This document shows, in pieces, positions 7,192 through 12,193 of a stretch of DNA of 12,193 nt. Source of the DNA: Elusimicrobiota bacterium. GTDB taxonomy: Bacteria; Elusimicrobiota; Elusimicrobia; FEN-1173. Under the pieces are notes generated by a model that worked only from the letters and a program-made list of their open reading frames with translations, was not told the origin of the DNA and made no database searches. Location: NCBI GenBank assembly GCA_016714745.1, contig JADKCG010000034.1, positions 1-12,193 on the forward strand, written 5' to 3'. The position numbers were made by a program, and so were the translations under genes. Position 1 is the first letter of the stretch; each line of letters begins with the position of its first letter.

Positions 7192-8603
7192 CAGAGAAAC
7201 CCGACCTCAAAACTCTTGGCCAGGAGTACCAGTATGGGTTCCATGATTCCATGGAAAACTACACGTTCCAGTCGGGGCGGGGACTGACGCGCGGGATCGT
7301 CGAAAGCATTTCGGCCATGAAGAAAGAACCGGACTGGATGCTGAAGTTCCGGTTGGACGCGCTGGACACTTTTCTCAAAAAACCCATGCCCACTTGGGCC
7401 GACTCCCCCAGCCTGGCGAAGATCGATTTCGACAACATCCATTACTACATGAAACCCACGGACAAACAGGGCAAAACCTGGGAGGAAGTTCCTGAAGGAA
7501 TTAAAAACACCTTCGATCGACTCGGCATCCCCGAAGCCGAACGCAAATTCCTCGCGGGCGTTACGGCGCAGTATGAATCGGAAGTTGTGTACCATTCCCT
7601 TCGAACGGATTTGGAAAAGCTGGGCGTCGTTTTTCTAAGCATGGACGACGGGTTGAAGCAGTATCCCGACATCGTTAAGAAATATTTCGCCACCGTGATT
7701 CCAACGGCGGACAACAAATTTTCGGCCCTCAATTCGGCGGTGTGGTCCGGCGGCTCGTTCATTTATGTGCCCAAGGGCGTCAGCGTGCCGATTCCGCTTC
7801 AAGCCTATTTCCGAATCAATTCGGAGAACATGGGCCAGTTCGAGCGCACCTTGATTATCGCCGATGAAGGGTCTTTCGTGCACTACATCGAAGGTTGTAC
7901 TGCTCCAACCTATTCGTCAGATTCGCTTCACTCCGCCGTGGTGGAGTTGATTGCCCTCCCCGGGGCCAAGATTCGCTACACCACGATCCAAAACTGGTCC
8001 AAGAACGTTTTCAACCTTGTGACCAAGCGCGCCATGGCCCACAAAAACGCCACCGTCGAATGGATCGATGGAAATTTAGGGAGTCAATTAACGATGAAGT
8101 ATCCCGCCATTTATCTGATGGGGGAGGGCGCTCGGGGAGAAGTCCTTTCCGTGGCGTTTTCCGGGAAGGATCAACACCAGGACGCGGGGTCAAAAATTGT
8201 TCACGCGGCGGCGAACACCACGAGCGTGGTGACGTCGAAATCCATATCGAAAGACGGCGGCCGATCCAGCTATCGCGGGCTGGTCAAAGTTGCGCGCGGG
8301 GCCACGGGATGCAAATCCAACGTGCGGTGCGACGCCCTGATCCTTGACGAAAAATCTCGGTCGGACACCTATCCGACGATCGAGATCGATGAGGAAGATG
8401 TCTCCATGGGCCATGAGGCCACGGTGTCCAAAATTGGAGAGGAACAGTTGTTCTATCTTCAGAGCCGAGGACTCAGCGAACACGAGGCGACGCTCATGAT
8501 CGTGAATGGTTTTTTTGAGCCGTTTACGAAAGAATTGCCCATGGAATACGCGGTCGAACTAAACCGCCTTTTGGAAATGGAAATGGAGGGGTCCGTTGGG
8601 TGA
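7188..8603 (+). CDS. sufB: Fe-S cluster scaffold protein SufB
   Basis: SufB is the scaffold subunit of SufBC2D on which the nascent cluster forms. The 471-residue product is complete and free of visible indels. Family landmarks are QYGFHDSMENYTFQSGRGLT at the N-terminus, AERKFLAGVTAQYESEVVYH (117-136), NKFSALNSAVWSGGSFIYVP (176-195), VHYIEGCTAP (231-240), YTTIQNWSKNV (264-274) and FYLQSRGLSEHEA (422-434). Cys237 and Cys381 (in RCDALILDE) and His409/Glu410 (GHEATVSK) match the positions of E. coli SufB Cys254, Cys405, His433 and Glu434, implicated in sulfur transfer and cluster formation. An upstream alternative start at 7140 would overlap sufC by 52 bases; ATG 7188 is preferred because MTEKPDLKTLGQEYQYGFHD fits the family and gives a four-base ATGA coupling. 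Confidence 0.97.
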   Translation: MTEKPDLKTLGQEYQYGFHDSMENYTFQSGRGLTRGIVESISAMKKEPDWMLKFRLDALDTFLKKPMPTWADSPSLAKIDFDNIHYYMKPTDKQGKTWEEVPEGIKNTFDRLGIPEAERKFLAGVTAQYESEVVYHSLRTDLEKLGVVFLSMDDGLKQYPDIVKKYFATVIPTADNKFSALNSAVWSGGSFIYVPKGVSVPIPLQAYFRINSENMGQFERTLIIADEGSFVHYIEGCTAPTYSSDSLHSAVVELIALPGAKIRYTTIQNWSKNVFNLVTKRAMAHKNATVEWIDGNLGSQLTMKYPAIYLMGEGARGEVLSVAFSGKDQHQDAGSKIVHAAANTTSVVTSKSISKDGGRSSYRGLVKVARGATGCKSNVRCDALILDEKSRSDTYPTIEIDEEDVSMGHEATVSKIGEEQLFYLQSRGLSEHEATLMIVNGFFEPFTKELPMEYAVELNRLLEMEMEGSVG

Positions 8604-9926
8604 TGAAACTGTTTTATTAAAAAGTGCACCCAAACCATCCCGGCGGGGTTCTCCGGTTGGGGCCCGGGGGACAAGAGGCACCGGAACTGATGGACCTGTC
8701 GGCGTTCCCGTGAGGCGACTGTTTGAAACTCTCCCTGGCCCACGAAGGAGGACGAAGCCTGGCGACGGACAGATCTTTCGGGGTTGGCCTTTGGACGGTT
8801 TGTCTTGGCCCGGCGGAAGCAACCTTTGGCGGATTGCCCCGGGCGTTCACGGATTTTGTGGGCAGGAAGACGCCTTGGTCCTTTGGGGGCCGACGGAGTT
8901 ACCAACGCCGGTGGGAGGGACACCGAATCCAAAGGGGTTATTTTTCAAGATTTGGCGGAAGCTTATCGTCAAAGACCGGATCTGGTGGGCCGCCATTTGG
9001 GTTCGTTGCTTCCCACAATGAACTCGAAATTTTCGGCGCTCAGCGGCGCTTTTTGGAACCGCGGGCTTTTCGTTTTTGTGCCCAAAGGCGTTGACGCCGG
9101 TATTGTGCTTCGAGGCGGATACGCGCCGAACCTGGCGGATGGCCAGGCGGCCGTCACCCGCACATTGATTGTGGCGGAGCCCGGATCCCGATTGACCTTT
9201 TTGGAAGATTACGCCGCGACCGGGCCCGAGGGGGAAGGCGAAGCCCTCGCGGTGGCGGGGGTTGAAATCGTGGTGGGGGAAAACGCCGAGGTGACGTATG
9301 TGAATCTTCAAGCGCCACGGGCGAAGCGTCAATCATTTCCTTTTCAGAATGCCCGCTTGGCGCGGGACGCGCGTCTCACCACCTTGGCATCGGCTTTGGG
9401 CGGGCATCTCTCCCGGGCGGACTTCGGGTCCCAGCTCCAGGGGCCGGGGGCGAAGGCCAACCTCTACGGACTTGTGTTTGGCGACGGGGACCAACGTTTT
9501 ACCCATCACACGCGCCAGGAACATCAGGCCCCTCACACATCAAGCGACCTTCTCTTTAAGGCGGCTCTCTTGGATCAGGCGCGCTCCATCTTTACCGGCA
9601 TGATCCGGATCGAAAAGACGGCCACCAAGTCCGAAGCCTATCAGGCGTCAAAGAACGTCCTGCTCTCTCGGAACGCGCGGGCGAACGCGATCCCCATGTT
9701 GGAAATTTTGACCGATGATGTGAAATGCGGTCACGGCGCGGCCGTGGGGGGGTTGGACGACGACCAGCGTTTCTATCTCATGAGCCGCGGGTTGGATCCC
9801 CACGAAGCGGAACGGGCCATGGTGGAAGGATTTTTTGAAGACATTCTCCTGCGGGTCCCGGTTCCTTCCCTGCACGAGCGATGGCGGGCCATGATCGATA
9901 AAAAATTGGCGGGTGTCCATGAGTGA
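8603..9926 (+). CDS. sufD: Fe-S cluster assembly protein SufD, N-terminal part frameshifted
   Basis: SufD pairs with SufB in the SufBC2D complex and is needed for iron entry. ATG 8603 overlaps the sufB stop (TGATG), but its frame stops after five codons. Coding signal then appears in other frames: RRLFETLP (frame of 8596) runs into WPTKEDEAWRRTDLSGLA (from about 8732), and EDALVLWG into DGVTNAGG with KGVIFQDLAEA. From about 8890 a single clean frame runs to the stop at 9924-9926: NSKFSALSGAFWNRGLFVFVPKGV, then the beta-helix region, HTSSDLLFKAALLDQARSIFTG, SEAYQASKNVLLS and the C-terminal DDVKCGHGA. The Cys and His of KCGHGA match E. coli SufD Cys358 and His360, proposed cluster-site residues. 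Total length of about 440 residues is normal. Initiation at 8784 would lack the conserved N-terminal segment and is less likely. It overlaps the Rieske gene by eight bases. Confidence 0.9.
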
Positions 9927-10266
9927 TTTTCAAACGGTGGCCAGCGTTGACCAAGTGCCGCCCGGAACGGTAAAAGTTTTCCGGGTCAAAGGCCGGCGCA
10001 TTGCTGTGAGTCAGGTCGAAGGGACTTTTTACGCCATCGACGATCTTTGCACCCATGACGAAGGCCCGTTGGGCGCGGGCGCGCTGGAGGGGGACGAGGT
10101 GGTGTGTCCCCGCCACGGCGCGCGGTTCAGTGTCCGAACCGGTGCGGCGCTTCGCATGCCGGCGGTGACACCGGTGAAATGCCATCCGGTCCGCCTCGAC
10201 GGTAAAAACATTCAAGTCAAACTGGAAGACAATGATAAAGACAAACGGCAAACGCCTCCCTTTTGA
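9919..10266 (+). CDS. Rieske [2Fe-2S] ferredoxin-like protein of the suf operon
   Basis: This 115-residue soluble protein has the Rieske motif CTHDEGPLG...CPRHGARF, with ligands Cys44, His46, Cys63 and His66 and the usual 16-residue gap between the halves. It has no signal peptide or membrane helix. It resembles the small ferredoxin subunits of non-haem dioxygenases, which carry electrons between proteins. Lying between sufD and sufS it is presumably an electron carrier for cluster assembly, or a client of the pathway; neither is shown by the sequence. ATG 9919 is chosen over GTG 9913 because MSDFQTVASVDQVPPG matches family N-termini. The C-terminus (NDKDKRQTPPF) is encoded in a 35-base overlap with sufS. 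Confidence 0.92.
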   Translation: MSDFQTVASVDQVPPGTVKVFRVKGRRIAVSQVEGTFYAIDDLCTHDEGPLGAGALEGDEVVCPRHGARFSVRTGAALRMPAVTPVKCHPVRLDGKNIQVKLEDNDKDKRQTPPF

Positions 10267-11500
10267 TCCCGCGGCGGTTCCGCTGGATTTCCCGATCCTT
10301 TCCCGGAAGATCCACGGAAAGCCCCTGGTGTATTTGGACAACGCGGCCACGACGCAAAAACCCATGTCCGTTATTATGTCCATGACCGCTTACTATGAGC
10401 GGACCAACGCCAATGTGCATCGCGGCGTTCATACCCTTTCCCAAGAAGCGACGTCTCTCATGGAAGAGTCCCGGGCACGCGTGGCGAAGTTCATTGGCGC
10501 CGACGATCCGGCGACGATCATTTTCACCCGAAACGCCACCGAGTCGATTAACCTCGTGGCGTTCGCTTGGGGCCGACGGAATTTAAAGCCCGGCGACGAA
10601 ATTTTGTTGACCGAGTTGGAGCACCATTCCAATGTGATCCCCTGGCAGATGGTGGCCCGGGACACCGGGGCAGTGCTTCGGTTTATCCCCATCACGGGCC
10701 GGGACGGGTTTTTGGATTTGGACCAATTGCCAAAACTCCTCACGTCCCGCACAAAAATCTTCTCCATCACCCATGCGTCAAACGCGCTGGGGACCATCAA
10801 TCCCGGTGGAAGATTTGGCCGGCGCGCGCGGGCCGTGGGCGCTCTTGTTTTGGTTGATGGAGCCCAGTCGGTCCCCCACATGCCCGTGAACGTGAAGGCG
10901 TTGGGGTGTGATTTCCTCGCTTTTTCCGCCCACAAAATGTTGGGGCCCACGGGCCTCGGGGTGCTGTGGGGACGACGGAGCCTCTTGGAATCCATGGACC
11001 CTTTTATGGGCGGGGGGGACATGATCAAGGAAGTGTGGACCGATCACGCCACCTGGAACGATCTTCCCTATAAGTTTGAGGCGGGCACGCCGAACATCAC
11101 GGGCGCGATCGCGTTTGGCGCGGCCATCGACTATTTGGAACGGATCGGCATGGACCGCGTCCGCGCCCATGAAATTGAATTGACCGGATATGCGCTCCAA
11201 CAACTTAAAGAGCGTTTCCCCGGTATCATTCTTTACGGTCCCGCCGACCCGCGGAAACGGGGGGGGGTGGTGAGTTTCGACCTGCCTGGGATCCATTCGC
11301 ACGATGTGGGAACAATTTTAGATCGTGAGGGGGTCGCCATTCGAGCCGGTCACCATTGTTGTCAGGTGTTGATGCGGAAACTGGATATTTCCGGGACCGG
11401 CCCGGGCCAGTTTTCTCTCTACAACACCCGCGAAGAAGTCAATTCGCTGGTCCGTTCCCTGGAAGAGGCGGAACGCCTTTTTGGGGCGGGGGTCCGATGA
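10232..11500 (+). CDS. sufS: Cysteine desulfurase SufS, with two internal paired frame shifts
   Basis: SufS is a PLP-dependent class II cysteine desulfurase that converts cysteine to alanine and holds the sulfur as a persulfide. The 422-residue product has LDNAATTQKP (36-44), ELEHHSN with the PLP-stacking His131, VDGAQSVPHMP (208-218, Asp209), SAHKMLGPTG with PLP lysine Lys235, and RAGHHCCQ with catalytic Cys376. Two short segments do not fit: residues 192-199 (GGRFGRRA, where VEDLAGAA is available in the next frame) and 389-393 (TGPGQ, where TARAS is available in the next frame). Each is bounded by indel-like runs, and the frame is right on both sides. It overlaps the Rieske gene by 35 bases and sufU by four (ATGA). 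Adjacency to sufU suggests SufU is its sulfur acceptor. Confidence 0.96.
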   Translation: MIKTNGKRLPFDPAAVPLDFPILSRKIHGKPLVYLDNAATTQKPMSVIMSMTAYYERTNANVHRGVHTLSQEATSLMEESRARVAKFIGADDPATIIFTRNATESINLVAFAWGRRNLKPGDEILLTELEHHSNVIPWQMVARDTGAVLRFIPITGRDGFLDLDQLPKLLTSRTKIFSITHASNALGTINPGGRFGRRARAVGALVLVDGAQSVPHMPVNVKALGCDFLAFSAHKMLGPTGLGVLWGRRSLLESMDPFMGGGDMIKEVWTDHATWNDLPYKFEAGTPNITGAIAFGAAIDYLERIGMDRVRAHEIELTGYALQQLKERFPGIILYGPADPRKRGGVVSFDLPGIHSHDVGTILDREGVAIRAGHHCCQVLMRKLDISGTGPGQFSLYNTREEVNSLVRSLEEAERLFGAGVR

Positions 11501-11841
11501 CCGACGATCTTTACCGGGAAGTGATTCTCGACCATTACCGGCATCCCCGGAACATGGGCAAACTGCCCCAGCCGGACATTTGCGTGAACGGCGTTAATCC
11601 CCTGTGCGGGGACGCCATCGAACTCACATTTATTGTGCGGGACGGGCGGATCGACGACATCAAAATGGCTGGGAACGGCTGTTCCATTTCCCAATCGTCC
11701 GCGTCCATGATGACCGAAGCGTTGAAGGGAAAAAGTTTGGTGGACTCGGCGGGACTGGCCGACGCGTTTAAAAAGATGATGTTGGAAAATGCCCCCGCCG
11801 ACCAACTTCCCGAAGATCTGGAGGAATTGGCCTTCCCTTGA
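11497..11841 (+). CDS. sufU: Sulfur-acceptor/scaffold protein SufU, C-terminus frameshifted
   Basis: SufU takes persulfide sulfur from SufS through a bound zinc ion, as characterised in Bacillus subtilis. The visible frame gives 114 residues: LYREVILDHYRHPRNMG (5-21), NPLCGDAIEL (34-43) with Cys37 and Asp39, and GNGCSISQSSASMM (59-72) with Cys62. The spacing 37/39/62 matches B. subtilis Cys41/Asp43/Cys66. The third cysteine ligand is missing because the frame stops at 11839-11841. One frame away the expected tail GVRKYPVRIKCALLAWNTF continues without a break and supplies the cysteine, so the stop comes from an indel near 11830-11838. The start overlaps the sufS stop (ATGA), indicating coupling. 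Confidence 0.94.
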   Translation: MTDDLYREVILDHYRHPRNMGKLPQPDICVNGVNPLCGDAIELTFIVRDGRIDDIKMAGNGCSISQSSASMMTEALKGKSLVDSAGLADAFKKMMLENAPADQLPEDLEELAFP

Positions 11842-11968
11842 AGGGGGTTCGCAAATACCCTGTTCGGATCAAATGTGCCCTCTTGGCGTGGAACACTTTT
11901 CTGCAGGGACTTAAAGAATTCAGGAAGATAAAAAAACGCGGTCACCGATTCAAGGATAGGAGGAAATT
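11838..11968 (+). other. Out-of-frame 3' tail of sufU and spacer before the last gene
   Basis: Read one frame off from the SufU ORF, this encodes KGVRKYPVRIKCALLAWNTF and LQGLKEFRKIKK, the conserved SufU C-terminus with the third metal-binding cysteine. The exact end is unclear; this frame stays open until 12003-12005, and a run of seven A (11930-11936) may hide another indel. The final bases contain AGGAGG (11958-11963), the ribosome-binding site of the next gene. Confidence 0.85.
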
Positions 11969-12193
11969 ATGTCTGTCACGGTTGAACAGGTCCATGGAGT
12001 ATTGAAAACAATTTTCGATCCGGAAATCCACTTGAGCATTTGGGATTTAGGTCTGATTTATGGTGTGGAGGTGACCCCGGATGGAACTGGAAAGGACAAG
12101 GTGGCTGTTCGCATGACACTGACGACGCCGGCGTGTCCCTACGGTCCCGCTTTACCAGCAAAGTCCACGCGGACCTCGGCGCCATGGCTGGGG
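11969..12193 (+). CDS. sufT: SufT/MIP18 family (DUF59) iron-sulfur maturation protein, truncated by window edge, one frameshift
   Basis: ATG 11969 has a strong AGGAGG five bases upstream. The first 60 residues contain the two MIP18/DUF59 hallmarks: FDPEIHLSIWDLGLIYGVEV (about 16-35) and MTLTTPACPYGP (about 49-60) with the conserved cysteine. After codon 62 (near 12153) the literal frame reads ALPAKSTRTS, whereas a one-base change gives SKVHADLGAMAG, the usual helix after the cysteine loop, so another indel is likely. SufT/MIP18 proteins act late in iron-sulfur cluster maturation or delivery, and DUF59 genes commonly close suf operons. The gene runs off the right edge. The symbol is assigned mainly from operon position; PaaD or Mrp-type DUF59 relatives cannot be separated on this fragment. 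Confidence 0.85.
   Translation, partial: MSVTVEQVHGVLKTIFDPEIHLSIWDLGLIYGVEVTPDGTGKDKVAVRMTLTTPACPYGPALPAKSTRTSAPWLG

Noticed and set aside
8784..9926. SufD starting at 8784 as an intact 380-residue protein
   Set aside because: It would drop the conserved WPTKEDEAWRRTDL segment that lies directly upstream in the same frame; the short form results from frame breaks between 8603 and 8890.
1..12193. Programmed ribosomal frameshifting as explanation for the many frame changes
   Set aside because: The sites are numerous, spread over unrelated housekeeping genes, occur in both directions and lack a common slippery sequence; indel errors explain them better.
1..12193. CRISPR arrays, insertion sequences, phage or toxin-antitoxin genes
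   Set aside because: No regularly spaced direct repeats, transposase motifs, terminal inverted repeats or recognisable phage or toxin genes were seen; the region looks like core chromosome.

Overview
The window looks like chromosomal DNA of a GC-rich, diderm (Gram-negative type) bacterium. The grounds are a SprA/Sov-like outer-membrane barrel protein, a SecG translocon subunit, and a tRNA gene that does not encode its CCA end. SprA-type proteins are best known from Bacteroidota and related phyla. The overall picture would also fit a less-studied phylum such as Elusimicrobiota, but the sequence alone does not settle this.

Layout. 1-3318 (+): the C-terminal part of a SprA/Sov-like giant outer-membrane protein, open at the left edge. 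3318-4107 (+): comF, joined to the previous gene by TAATG. 4089-4170 (-): tRNA-Leu(GAG), inside an unusually long inverted repeat and overlapping the end of comF. 4196-4582 (-): secG. 4592-5777 (-): pgk. 5778-5926: a compact divergent promoter region with a promoter facing each way. 5927-12193 (+): one uninterrupted iron-sulfur assembly (SUF) operon in the order Rrf2 regulator, sufC, sufB, sufD, Rieske ferredoxin, sufS, sufU, sufT/MIP18-like (cut by the right edge). Within the operon sufC to sufU overlap by 3 to 35 bases, which suggests translational coupling.

How the genes work together. SufS takes sulfur from cysteine, SufU accepts it, and the SufBC2D scaffold with the SufC ATPase assembles the cluster. 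The Rieske protein is a possible electron donor, and the MIP18/SufT-like protein a possible maturation or delivery factor. The Rrf2 protein carries the three cysteines expected of a cluster-sensing repressor and is placed to autoregulate the operon.

Sequence quality dominates the interpretation. SprA, comF, pgk, rrf2, sufD, sufU and sufT each need one or more frame changes to read as their family. secG, sufS (twice) and sprA also contain short paired shifts that scramble a few conserved residues and then return to frame. In nearly every case conserved protein sequence continues in another frame, often next to a homopolymer. Uncorrected indel errors are a better explanation than mass pseudogenisation. 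The apparent in-frame joining of the Rrf2 regulator to SufC must be read in that light. I see a well-known system, not a clearly new one. The more unusual biological candidates are the tRNA leader/trailer helix, the operator-like dyad in the pgk promoter and the possible Rrf2-SufC fusion.
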